DNA from: RUG100 sp034927505
GTDB lineage: Bacteria; Bacillota; Clostridia; Peptostreptococcales; Anaerovoracaceae
Direction of reading: 5' to 3'
Assembly (NCBI GenBank): GCA_034927505.1
Contig: JAYFPY010000003.1
Span: 49,954 to 113,953, forward strand
DNA length: 64,000 nt
Below the pieces are notes generated by a model, which saw only the letters and a list, made by a program, of their open reading frames with translations, was not told where the DNA came from and ran no database searches. Shown here in pieces: positions 1 to 7,413 of the stretch (the stretch's first letter is position 1; each line of letters starts with the position of its first letter). The position numbers and the translations under genes are program-made.

Positions 1-114
1 GTTGGAAGTATGCAGATGGGCCTTCTGATATTCGCATTGGTAGCTATCGCACTGCTGGTGATATACTGGTTCGTGACCTGGAAGCTGCTGGACAAAAGGC
101 TGAATCTGCAGTAA
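1..114 (+). CDS. C-terminal end of a membrane protein (5' partial)
   Basis: An open frame enters from the left edge and ends at TAA 112-114, giving 37 residues. It holds one strongly hydrophobic stretch (GLLIFALVAIALLVIYWFV) followed by a basic tail ending KLLDKRLNLQ, as in the last transmembrane helix of a transporter or permease. The family cannot be decided from so short a piece. A hairpin terminator follows at 155-190, so this is probably the last gene of its unit. Confidence 0.6.
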   Translation, partial: VGSMQMGLLIFALVAIALLVIYWFVTWKLLDKRLNLQ

Positions 115-154
115 AGCATACAGCAATCAATAATATTATATAAAGTGTGTTTAA

Positions 155-190
155 GGCCTCTCGGGCAATGCTGCCCGGGAGGTCTTGTAT
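155..190 (+). terminator. Rho-independent terminator
   Basis: A GC-rich stem of about 13 bp (155-167 with 172-184, including G-U pairs) closes a 4-nt loop and is followed by a T-rich tail. It separates the partial membrane gene from the flavodiiron gene. Confidence 0.8.
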
Positions 191-218
191 TATTGATAGT
201 TATTACTGATAAATATGT

Positions 219-247
219 TTGACGTATAGACCGTTAGGGCATAAAAT
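219..247 (+). promoter_or_regulatory. Sigma-A promoter for the flavodiiron fusion gene
   Basis: TTGACG at 219-224 and TAAAAT at 242-247 are separated by exactly 17 bp. The likely start site is about 20 nt before the ribosome binding site of the gene at 274. Confidence 0.65.
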
Positions 248-273
248 AAGAGTGATTCAGGAGGTAGAACAAA

Positions 274-2820
274 ATGAAAGCTTTGAAATTAAAAGACAAT
301 TTTTACTGGACCGGGTGTCTTGATCCGGGTCTGAGGGTGTTCGACATAATAATGAACACTGAATTTGGAACTACATACAACTCGTATTTGCTGAAGGGCA
401 GCGAAAAGACAGCGATTTTTGAGACTGCAAAGGCAAAATGCATGGATGATTATCTGGGGAAGATAAACGAGCTGGCTGAGATCAAAGATATCGACTATCT
501 GGTAGTCGATCATACGGAACCGGATCACGCCGGATCTGCTATGGAGATCATCAGGCAGAACCCGGGGATCAAACTGGTGGGAACTGCTACTGCGCTGAGA
601 TTCATGAAGGAAATAACCAATATGGATTTCACTCCGGTGATAGTAAAAGAAGGAGATACGCTCAGTCTGGGAGACAAGACTCTTAGATTCATAGCTGCGC
701 CGAACCTTCACTGGCCGGATGCCATGTACACATATATTGAAGAAGACAAGACTCTGATAACATGCGATTCATTCGGATGCCACTACAGCCTTGATGATGT
801 GCTCATCAGCAAGCTGAAGGACAGAGAAGGATATGACCGCGCGCTGAGATATTACTTTGACAACATTATGGGGCCGTTCAAGCCGTACGTGCTGAAGGCC
901 ATCGAAAAGATAAAGGATCTGGATATAGACATGATCTGCCCGGGACACGGACCGGTACTGGACAAAGAACCGTGGAGGATCGTAAACACTTATAAGGAGT
1001 GGTCGACAGAAGTCAATCCGAACAAAAAGAAGACTGTTGTCATGCCGTACGTTGCGGCTTATGGGTACACTAAGGAGCTGGCCGACAAGATCAGCGAGGG
1101 TATCCGGGAAGCCGGCGATATCGACGTGAAAGCTTATGACATGGTCGATGCGGATCAGGCGGAAGTGCTGGGAGAAATGTACTGGGCAGACGGACTGCTC
1201 TTCGGCACTCCTACTATAGTCGGCGAAGCGCTGAAACCTATCTGGGATTTGACGACTTCTATTTTTGCAGGGACCCACGGCGGAAAGATAGCCGCTGCCT
1301 TCGGTTCATACGGCTGGAGCGGTGAGGGCGTTCCGCATATTATGGAAAGACTCAAACAGCTGCGTATGAAGTGCTACGGAGACGGACTGAGAGTACAATT
1401 CAAACCATCGGAGGCACAGTTGGAAGAAGCTTTTGAATTCGGATACGGATTTGGAATATCGGTGCTCAAAGGTGAAGTCGCTACAAAAGAAGAGACTTTC
1501 GTAGGCAAGAGATACTGGAAGTGTCTGGTCTGCGGCGAAGTGATAGAGAGCCCTACTGTACCGGAAAGCTGTCCGGTCTGCGGTGTTGGACCTGAACAGT
1601 TTGTTCAGATACAGGTCGATGAAGTTACATTTGTATCTCAGGAGCCGGACACGTTCCTGATCATTGGAGGCGGGGTTGCCGGACTTTCAGCTGCGGAAGA
1701 GATCCGAAAGAGAAACAAGATGGCGAAGATCGAGATCATTTCAAATGAAGATGTTTTCTGCTACAACAGACCGATGTTGACAAAGGGAATACTGTCTGAG
1801 TTCGATGCACTGAATTTCTTTACAAAGCAGGCTGATTGGTATGAAGAAAATAATATCAAATATACTCTTGGACAGGGCGTTGCAAAAATAGATAAGGCGG
1901 GCCGAAAGGTCACTCTGGACGATGGTACTGAAAAACCATATGACAAACTGATATATGCAACAGGTGCGGAATGCAATGTGCCGCCGATACCGGGCAGGGA
2001 TAATAAGAACGTATTTGTTGTAAGAAAGCTGGCTGATGCAAACAAGATCCGTGAAAAGCTGGATGATGTCAAAACGGTAGCCATCATCGGCGGCGGAGTC
2101 CTGGGTCTGGAAGCTGCATGGGAATTTGCCAGAGCCGGGAAGAAGGTAACGGTAATAGAACGTTCGCCGGGGATAATGAAGAATCAGCTGGATGCTAAAG
2201 GTTCGGTCCTCCTGAAGGAAGCCGCCGAGAAATCCGGGATCGATGTGATCGTCAATGCAGAGATGGATGGGATCGAGGCAGATGGCGTAAAGCTGGCAGA
2301 CCGTAAGGTGCCGGGGGATATCGTCATCATTTCGGCAGGAAACAAAACAAATGCTGCGCTGGGTCTTGATGCGGGATTGTCCGGAGAAAAATCCGGAGGT
2401 CGATGGATCGATGTGGATCTGACCATGAAGACAAGCGACGATAATATATATGCTGCCGGGGATGTTGCCGCAGTTGACGGAAAGAGCGTGGGAATTTGGA
2501 ACCAGGCTCTGGAAATGGGCAAGACAGCAGGCATAAATGCAGTCGGCGATGAAGCTGAATACAAACCGGTGACGCCTTCCAACTCTTTTGAAGGGTTTGG
2601 AATAGAACTGTTTGCAATAGGCGACAACGGCAAGAACGACAAACTCCATTATAAGGAGATCGAATTGTCAGAGCCGTCAAAGGGCATATACAAAAAAATG
2701 TACTTTGTCAACAATAGGTTTGCAGGCGGCATACTGATCGGTGCTTCAGATCTGTCACCAAAGATGCTCAAAGCATATCAGCAGAGAATGCAGATGAAGG
2801 ACGCGATAGCTATACTGTAG
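274..2820 (+). CDS. Flavodiiron protein-rubredoxin-NADH:rubredoxin oxidoreductase fusion
   Basis: This 848-residue protein carries a complete O2/NO reductase chain in one polypeptide. Residues 1-250 are the metallo-beta-lactamase-like diiron domain, with H80, E82, D84, H85 (HxExDH), H146, D165 and H225 in the expected ligand positions. Residues ~254-395 are an FMN-binding flavodoxin domain. Residues ~412-445 are a rubredoxin knuckle with C417, C420, C433 and C436. Residues ~460-848 are a two-dinucleotide-fold NAD(P)H:rubredoxin reductase (IIGGGVAG and IIGGGVLG motifs). Electrons would flow NADH > FAD > rubredoxin > FMN > diiron. The start at 274 has AGGAGG upstream and its own promoter at 219-247. 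In the flavodiiron family this means reduction of O2 to water or NO to N2O. Which one is used cannot be read from the sequence. Confidence 0.93.
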   Translation: MKALKLKDNFYWTGCLDPGLRVFDIIMNTEFGTTYNSYLLKGSEKTAIFETAKAKCMDDYLGKINELAEIKDIDYLVVDHTEPDHAGSAMEIIRQNPGIKLVGTATALRFMKEITNMDFTPVIVKEGDTLSLGDKTLRFIAAPNLHWPDAMYTYIEEDKTLITCDSFGCHYSLDDVLISKLKDREGYDRALRYYFDNIMGPFKPYVLKAIEKIKDLDIDMICPGHGPVLDKEPWRIVNTYKEWSTEVNPNKKKTVVMPYVAAYGYTKELADKISEGIREAGDIDVKAYDMVDADQAEVLGEMYWADGLLFGTPTIVGEALKPIWDLTTSIFAGTHGGKIAAAFGSYGWSGEGVPHIMERLKQLRMKCYGDGLRVQFKPSEAQLEEAFEFGYGFGISVLKGEVATKEETFVGKRYWKCLVCGEVIESPTVPESCPVCGVGPEQFVQIQVDEVTFVSQEPDTFLIIGGGVAGLSAAEEIRKRNKMAKIEIISNEDVFCYNRPMLTKGILSEFDALNFFTKQADWYEENNIKYTLGQGVAKIDKAGRKVTLDDGTEKPYDKLIYATGAECNVPPIPGRDNKNVFVVRKLADANKIREKLDDVKTVAIIGGGVLGLEAAWEFARAGKKVTVIERSPGIMKNQLDAKGSVLLKEAAEKSGIDVIVNAEMDGIEADGVKLADRKVPGDIVIISAGNKTNAALGLDAGLSGEKSGGRWIDVDLTMKTSDDNIYAAGDVAAVDGKSVGIWNQALEMGKTAGINAVGDEAEYKPVTPSNSFEGFGIELFAIGDNGKNDKLHYKEIELSEPSKGIYKKMYFVNNRFAGGILIGASDLSPKMLKAYQQRMQMKDAIAIL

Positions 2821-2929
2821 CGTGACCGGATCGATCGAGTGATCGCAGATTTACCTGCATGCATGCAGCTGCAATGATAATTTGGCAGCACGCCAGAAAG
2901 ATACAGTTGAATAATTTGATCAAATGTGG

Positions 2930-2957
2930 CTCCCCGGGTCGATCCCGGGGAGTTTTT
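2930..2957 (+). terminator. Rho-independent terminator
   Basis: A perfect 9-bp GC stem (2930-2938 with 2944-2952) is followed by a T-run. It lies 110 nt after the flavodiiron gene and is its likely terminator. The sequence from here to about 3180 holds no gene I can support. Confidence 0.85.
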
Positions 2958-3180
2958 ATATTGGTGCCCGGTGCCGGCGGACCGGCATTATCGGTTGCAC
3001 GACTCTTGGTTGCACATATTCCCGGGAGACAGAACAGTTTGTGGCTTTTTGCCGAAAACGGTGGAGAAAGGCACAGGAATATTTTTCCTTTAAAAAGACA
3101 CAAACTGATAGTGCATTTTTTGAAAGTCCTATACATTCTTATACATTTTGATTTGGTGATTCGAAGATGTGAGGTAAAGG

Positions 3181-3209
3181 TTGACAATAGTTGCACATTA
3201 ATGTAAGAT
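3181..3209 (+). promoter_or_regulatory. Strong sigma-A promoter upstream of a decayed ORF
   Basis: TTGACA at 3181-3186, a 17-bp spacer and TAAGAT at 3204-3209 lie 40 nt before the small ORF at 3250. It may now serve as the distal promoter of the NlpC/P60 gene at 3622. Confidence 0.6.
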
Positions 3210-3249
3210 ATTGGAATAATATACAAAATATGATTTGAAAGGATATATT

Positions 3250-3443
3250 ATGAATAACGGAAGACGGAGGTTGAAAGCGCTGATGGAGGATAACAAACGT
3301 GTTTTAGAAATGTACAGAGAAGAACTGTGGGGCATGCCGAAGGGATCATGCAGGGCATAAATCTGATCACGACTTACGATGACGCCAAAGGCGGTCTTGA
3401 CGGCAAAATCATCACTGCGGCCATCGAAGGGTATCTGATATGA
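3250..3443 (+). pseudogene. Frameshifted small ORF remnant, unknown family
   Basis: An ATG at 3250 with a purine-rich leader (GAAAGGA) opens a 36-residue frame, basic and helical at first (NNGRRRLKALMEDNKRV) and ending after GMPKGSCRA at 3360. A second frame starting at 3348 overlaps it and runs to TGA 3443 (MQGINLITTYDDAKGGLDGK, then IITAAIEGYLI). Joining the two by one frameshift near 3343-3350 would give a plausible protein of about 64 residues. The same frame stays open after the TGA to a TAG near 3538. I do not recognise the family. With its own promoter at 3181-3209 it looks like a once-functional gene that has decayed. It could also be two tiny overlapping genes. Confidence 0.35.
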
Positions 3444-3621
3444 CAGAGGGCTGATGAAAATGTGAAGGACTTGAAGACTGCGCGAAGATGCGGAGGAGTT
3501 GCTGTGAAACCCATTGACGCAGGCCGGCAGGACGAATAGGATGGTTTTGCAGGGCAGCCTGCAGGGACGATCGAAAAGACCGGAGGAAAACCGGAGAAAA
3601 CAGGAATGAAAGGAAGAAACG

Positions 3622-4536
3622 ATGAAAAAGAAATTGATCATGGCAGTATGCGGTGTCAGCATATCGGTGCTGACAGCTTTTACCGCGACGGGAGAGAGTT
3701 TTGCCTTTGACCGGGTGCAGAACTGGGATGTGAAAGCCAACGGCAGGACGGTAGCGACAGTGCAGACCGAGGCGGAAGGCTGGCAGGTACTGAATGAGCT
3801 GAAAGCGGACTATTACAATACAGGCGAGGAACAGGTAAAGGCTGAGACTGACCAGCTGGTCACGGTGGAAGCGACCGATAAAGATGTGATGACGCAGACA
3901 GTCGATCAGTCGGTAGATAATATCGAAAAAACAGAAAGCATAACATTCACCGACAAAGAAATCAAAGAAGGCGAGGAAGCGATCCCTTACGGGACATCTG
4001 TAGAAACCACAGATGAAATGTACAGAGGCGAAACCAAAGTCATCCAGAAGGGTGTCGACGGATCCAAACACGTTATTAAGGAAGTAACTGAAACTAACGG
4101 GAAGACCGCTGAAGAAAAGATCATAAGTTCAGATGTTACAACGGCGCCGACTGAAAAAATCGTTTTGAAAGGTACTAAAGACCCGCTCGAAAAGACCAGA
4201 CAGGAAATCGTTGAATATGCCGAGAAATTCATCGGAACTGAATATGTATGGGGAGGAGAGTCGCTGACAGATGGAATAGACTGCAGCGGATTCACTATGC
4301 AGGTATTTTCGGAATTCGGATACAGCCTGCCTCACTATTCTCAGGCACAGGCCGACTGCGGCAGCAAAGTCGACTCTCTCGAAGAAGCGAAAGCCGGAGA
4401 TATCATAATATATGAAGGGCATGTGGCGATATATCGCGGGGACGGAACTATAATCCACGCGACTCCGCCGCAGGTGACATCGGGCACGCCGGCGGACTAT
4501 TCGGAGATACTGGCAATAAGACGCATAGCGGAGTAA
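3622..4536 (+). CDS. Secreted G5 / NlpC-P60 peptidoglycan endopeptidase
   Basis: This 304-residue exported cell-wall hydrolase has an N-terminal signal peptide (residues 1-~28), a G5-like beta-rich domain at about 105-185 and a C-terminal NlpC/P60 cysteine peptidase domain at about 190-304. The catalytic cysteine is C221 (DCSGF) and the likely histidine is H267 (GHVAIY), with H279 nearby. Family members cut D-Glu-diaminopimelate or similar stem-peptide bonds during wall turnover. The start follows a GAAAGGAAGAAACG leader. A paralogue with the same layout lies at 13590-14732. The gene appears monocistronic, followed by the AOR leader region. Confidence 0.88.
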   Translation: MKKKLIMAVCGVSISVLTAFTATGESFAFDRVQNWDVKANGRTVATVQTEAEGWQVLNELKADYYNTGEEQVKAETDQLVTVEATDKDVMTQTVDQSVDNIEKTESITFTDKEIKEGEEAIPYGTSVETTDEMYRGETKVIQKGVDGSKHVIKEVTETNGKTAEEKIISSDVTTAPTEKIVLKGTKDPLEKTRQEIVEYAEKFIGTEYVWGGESLTDGIDCSGFTMQVFSEFGYSLPHYSQAQADCGSKVDSLEEAKAGDIIIYEGHVAIYRGDGTIIHATPPQVTSGTPADYSEILAIRRIAE

Positions 4537-4578
4537 ACCGCAAGAAAATACATATAATTAGCAAAAAGATAGTTGATT

Positions 4579-4602
4579 TAGTTTACTTCATCAAGTAAAC
4601 TA
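4579..4602. promoter_or_regulatory. Perfect 24-nt dyad (10-bp arms) upstream of the AOR operon
   Basis: Ten-base arms (TAGTTTACTT and its exact complement) flank a 4-nt CATC loop. There is no T-run after it, so it is not a normal terminator. It could be an operator for a dimeric regulator or the base of the structured leader that begins a few bases later. Confidence 0.45.
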
Positions 4603-4610
4603 CCCATAGT

Positions 4611-4712
4611 GACTCCGATTTCCTTACGACACTCGATTTGCCGAAGGAAACGCCAGGTTTCCGGAGCGATCCGGGGGCCCGCCAACTGCAAAGGAGACCA
4701 GGTGGTCGTCTT
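4611..4712 (+). promoter_or_regulatory. Candidate Moco/Tuco riboswitch in the ferredoxin-AOR leader
   Basis: The 340-nt leader ahead of the tungsten-type oxidoreductase operon contains a compact GC-rich structured stretch. A closing stem CTCCG (4613-4617) pairs with CGGAG (4662-4666). Inside are TTCCTT/AAGGAA and alternatively GGAAAC/GTTTCC (4646-4662), around a GCCGAAGGAAACGCC segment. A CTGCAAAGGAGACC segment and a GACC/GGTC stem follow (4696-4707), then a T-rich stretch (4711-4725) that could form the expression platform. Sequence features and position fit my memory of the molybdenum/tungsten cofactor riboswitch class, which sits upstream of cofactor-synthesis and cofactor-using genes. I could not align it to a covariance model. 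The open frame 4609-4818 overlapping it has no protein character. Confidence 0.55.
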
Positions 4713-4879
4713 TGCTTTTTTGTTTAGACGATTATGGCTGTCAGAAAGGGCGATCGTTGGACAGCATCGATTGCAGGGAAAGACAGAAAGATGTAATAAA
4801 AGTAATATAAAGAAGTAGCAGAAAGGAGCGTGTGAGATGTTTCTCCGGAAGATGGGGAGATGTTTAACAGGTGGTAGAA

Positions 4880-5269
4880 ATGAAGAGACTGAAGTTCAAC
4901 AAGATCAACTGTATAGGCTGTCAGTTGTGTGCTCAGGTTTGCTCGGCTTACAAGGAGGGAGAATATGTTCCGTCCAAAGCGCGTATAGCTGTCGAGACTT
5001 ACTATGAGGAAGGTGCATTGAAGTACAAAGATGATTTTTGCATTTTGTGCGGAATGTGCATGAAGGCCTGTCCATTTGAGGCAATCAGCATGGACAAAGG
5101 ATACATCCAGGTGGACAAAGAAAAGTGCAAAGGCTGCGGGCTCTGCGCAAAGAAATGTCCGAAACACGTTGTACAGATCAGAGACAAGATGGCGTATATC
5201 TGCGACACATGCGAGGGAGATCCGAACTGTGTCAAGACATGTCCTCACGGCGCTCTGACATTTGAATAG
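4880..5269 (+). CDS. Polyferredoxin-type 4Fe-4S electron carrier for AOR
   Basis: This 129-residue protein has four cysteine groups (CIGCQLCAQVC, CILCGMCMKACP, CKGCGLCAKKCP and CDTCEGDPNCVKTCP), enough for several [4Fe-4S] clusters as in DmsB/AOR-associated subunits. I start it at ATG 4880, placed 5 nt after AGGTGG. An in-frame GTG at 4871 overlaps that ribosome binding site. It lies 12 nt before the AOR start, so the two are surely co-transcribed. It probably passes electrons between the oxidoreductase and the cell's ferredoxin pool. Confidence 0.88.
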   Translation: MKRLKFNKINCIGCQLCAQVCSAYKEGEYVPSKARIAVETYYEEGALKYKDDFCILCGMCMKACPFEAISMDKGYIQVDKEKCKGCGLCAKKCPKHVVQIRDKMAYICDTCEGDPNCVKTCPHGALTFE

Positions 5270-5281
5270 GAGGTGGCTGAA

Positions 5282-7048
5282 ATGACAATGCTGGGATATC
5301 AGAACAATGTGCTGCGTATAAACTGCGCCAAACAGGAAACTAAGACTGAGCCGCTGAATATGACTTTTGCGGAAAAATATGTGGGATCCAAGGGTCTTGC
5401 AATAAGATATATGTATGAAGATATGGAACCGGGAATAGATCCTCTGGGACCTGACAACAATCTGTACCTTACGACCGGACCGATGACCGGAACACCTATA
5501 CCGTGCTCCGGAAAGCTGTCGGTAGCAGCTAAATCACCGGCTACCGGTACTATGAACGACTGCTCCATAGGCGGACACGTAGGCATCAGGATCAAGTTTG
5601 CCGGATACGATATGATCGTATTTGAAGGTCAGCTGGAGAAACCGGGATACATAGTAATAGAAAATGACAAGATCACATTCCATGATGCATCGCACCTTTG
5701 GGGAAAAGGTTCTCACGAGGCCGAAGGCATCCTGGCGAAGGAATACGGGATCGACTACAGCATAATGTCCATTGGACCTGCCGGGGAAAAACTGTCGAAT
5801 ATGGCCTGCATCAACTGCGACTATTACAGACAGGCAGGCAGAGGCGGCATCGGCGCCGTAATGGGCAGCAAGAAAATCAAGGCAATATTGATAAAGGGTA
5901 CCGGCGGCGTCAAAGTGCCGGATATCAAAAAGTGCACTGACCGTATACTGGAGATACTCCATGATGACGTAATGTCCGAAGACAACTCGTTTGTATTCGA
6001 CGATGGTACTACTGCATTCCTGGAGGCCTGCAACGATGGAGGCATCATGCCGTACAAGAATTTCCAGGATACGACTGACGAAAACTGGACAAAGTACAAC
6101 GGAGATGTCCTGAAGGAATACAGAAAAGGCAAGAGAGGCTGCGGAAGCTGCGGTCTGGGATGCGGAAACTTCCTTCAGATAGGCGATGCCGTGTGCGAAG
6201 GACCTGAATATGAAAGTATTTCAGTTGCCGGACCTCAGGCCTGCATCACGGATCCTGAACACATTGTAAAATTCAATCAGATGTGCGACGATCTGGGAGT
6301 AGATACTATCAGTACAGGCGACACTATCGTATGGGCTATGGAAATGACTGAAAAAGGGATCCACGATTTCGGAGTTACTTTCGGTGACAAAGAAGGAATG
6401 TTGAAGATCCTGGAAGACTTGGCTTACAGACGCGGCGAAGGCGGCGAGTTGACTGACGGCGTCAAGATTGCATCAGAAAAATTCGGCGGTACAGAATTCG
6501 CAATGCACTGCAAGGGATTGGAATATCCTCAGTATGAACCGCGCGGTTCATGGGGAATGGCAATGTCATATGCAGTATCCGACAGAGGCGCATGCCACAT
6601 GAGAGCATATGCACCTAACGAGGAAGTATTCGAAGCATCGATCCCTCCATACACATCTAAGGGAAAAGGTCAGATCGTTTATGATCTGGGCGAGTTCAAT
6701 GCAATCAAATTCTCATGCTGTCTCTGTGACCTGTGGGGCACAGTAAGCTATGAGATCATGTCGGAGCTTCTGACACTGATAACGGGCAAAGAATGGACAG
6801 TTGAAGATATGAGTGTGATTGGAAGACGAGTTCTCAATATCGGACGAGCTTTCAACCAGAGAGAAGGATTCACGAGAAAAGACGACACTATGCCTAAGAG
6901 GCTGTCGACTGATCCGCTGAAACACGGACCGGCTGCAGGACAGACTATACCGCCTGAAGCTCTCCAGGATATGCTGAGCCAGTACTATGAAATAATGGGA
7001 TGGGACGAAAACGGATGTCTGCCTCAGGAATTGCTTGACACGCTCTAG
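5282..7048 (+). CDS. Aldehyde:ferredoxin oxidoreductase (tungstopterin enzyme)
   Basis: This 588-residue AOR-family protein should oxidise aldehydes to carboxylates with ferredoxin reduction, or the reverse, at a bis-pterin tungsten site. The N-terminal part has the AOR fold hallmarks (GSKGLA, TTGPMTGTPIPCSGK, CSIGGHVG near residues 34-101). The [4Fe-4S] ligands are C287, C290 and C294 (CGSCGLGC) with the fourth in the C479/C480/C482 group, matching the family's CxxCxxxC...C pattern. The start at ATG 5282 has AGGAGG at 5268-5273. The GTG at 5273 is in frame but overlaps this site. Tungsten rather than molybdenum is inferred from the family. The physiological substrate is unknown. Amino-acid fermenters often use it on aldehydes from 2-oxo acids. 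Confidence 0.9.
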   Translation: MTMLGYQNNVLRINCAKQETKTEPLNMTFAEKYVGSKGLAIRYMYEDMEPGIDPLGPDNNLYLTTGPMTGTPIPCSGKLSVAAKSPATGTMNDCSIGGHVGIRIKFAGYDMIVFEGQLEKPGYIVIENDKITFHDASHLWGKGSHEAEGILAKEYGIDYSIMSIGPAGEKLSNMACINCDYYRQAGRGGIGAVMGSKKIKAILIKGTGGVKVPDIKKCTDRILEILHDDVMSEDNSFVFDDGTTAFLEACNDGGIMPYKNFQDTTDENWTKYNGDVLKEYRKGKRGCGSCGLGCGNFLQIGDAVCEGPEYESISVAGPQACITDPEHIVKFNQMCDDLGVDTISTGDTIVWAMEMTEKGIHDFGVTFGDKEGMLKILEDLAYRRGEGGELTDGVKIASEKFGGTEFAMHCKGLEYPQYEPRGSWGMAMSYAVSDRGACHMRAYAPNEEVFEASIPPYTSKGKGQIVYDLGEFNAIKFSCCLCDLWGTVSYEIMSELLTLITGKEWTVEDMSVIGRRVLNIGRAFNQREGFTRKDDTMPKRLSTDPLKHGPAAGQTIPPEALQDMLSQYYEIMGWDENGCLPQELLDTL

Positions 7049-7087
7049 TCTGATATTATATAAATATAATATTGGAGGAGATCAACA

Positions 7088-7327
7088 ATGGAAATTACAA
7101 TAACCATGAGAGGCACGCTGAAAAAGTATATGCCGGGAGAAAAGGAACGGGTAGTGGAGGTTCCGGACAACTGCACATGTGATGAAGCACTGCAGGCGAT
7201 CGGGATGAACTACCGGGAGATCCCAAAGTTTGGTTTTGTGGTGAGAAACGGCAAACGCTGCATGATCCACGACCGGCTGGAACCCGGAGATGAACTGAAA
7301 GCTTGGTCCTCCGTAGCAGGAGGATGA
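7088..7327 (+). CDS. MoaD/ThiS-like sulfur-carrier protein
   Basis: This 79-residue beta-grasp protein ends in Ala-Gly-Gly, the C-terminal Gly-Gly that MoeB-type enzymes adenylate and thiocarboxylate. In MoaD proteins this sulfur builds the dithiolene of pyranopterin. A GGAGG site precedes ATG 7088, and the gene is 39 nt after AOR with no terminator between. It is probably a MoaD dedicated to the tungsten cofactor of the upstream enzyme. The rest of the cofactor pathway is not in this window. Confidence 0.85.
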   Translation: MEITITMRGTLKKYMPGEKERVVEVPDNCTCDEALQAIGMNYREIPKFGFVVRNGKRCMIHDRLEPGDELKAWSSVAGG

Positions 7328-7353
7328 ACTTCCTTATATTACATCTTAATAGA

Positions 7354-7388
7354 AAACCGCAGATCGTTTATCGAGTCTGCGGTTTTTG
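7354..7388. terminator. Bidirectional rho-independent terminator
   Basis: A stem of about 10 bp (AAACCGCAGA with its complement, 11-nt loop) is flanked by T-runs on both strands. It sits between the MoaD-like gene and the convergent MATE gene and can end both. Confidence 0.85.
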
Positions 7389-7413
7389 CTTTTGATATGA
7401 CGCTCATTGTTTT

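Noticed and set aside
1741..2649. Long minus-strand open frames opposite the flavodiiron gene (and similar ones opposite purL, glmM and recD2)
   Set aside because: They are shadows of real genes: no ribosome sites, Cys/His/Ser/Arg-rich composition and no recognisable domains.
3441..3455. 15-bp match (TGACAGAGGGCTGAT) with 37072-37086
   Set aside because: One or two matches of this length are expected by chance in 64 kb, and the contexts are unrelated.
4609..4818. A 69-residue open frame over the AOR leader
   Set aside because: It overlaps the structured riboswitch candidate, has a Cys/Arg/Gly composition typical of chance frames and lacks a ribosome site.
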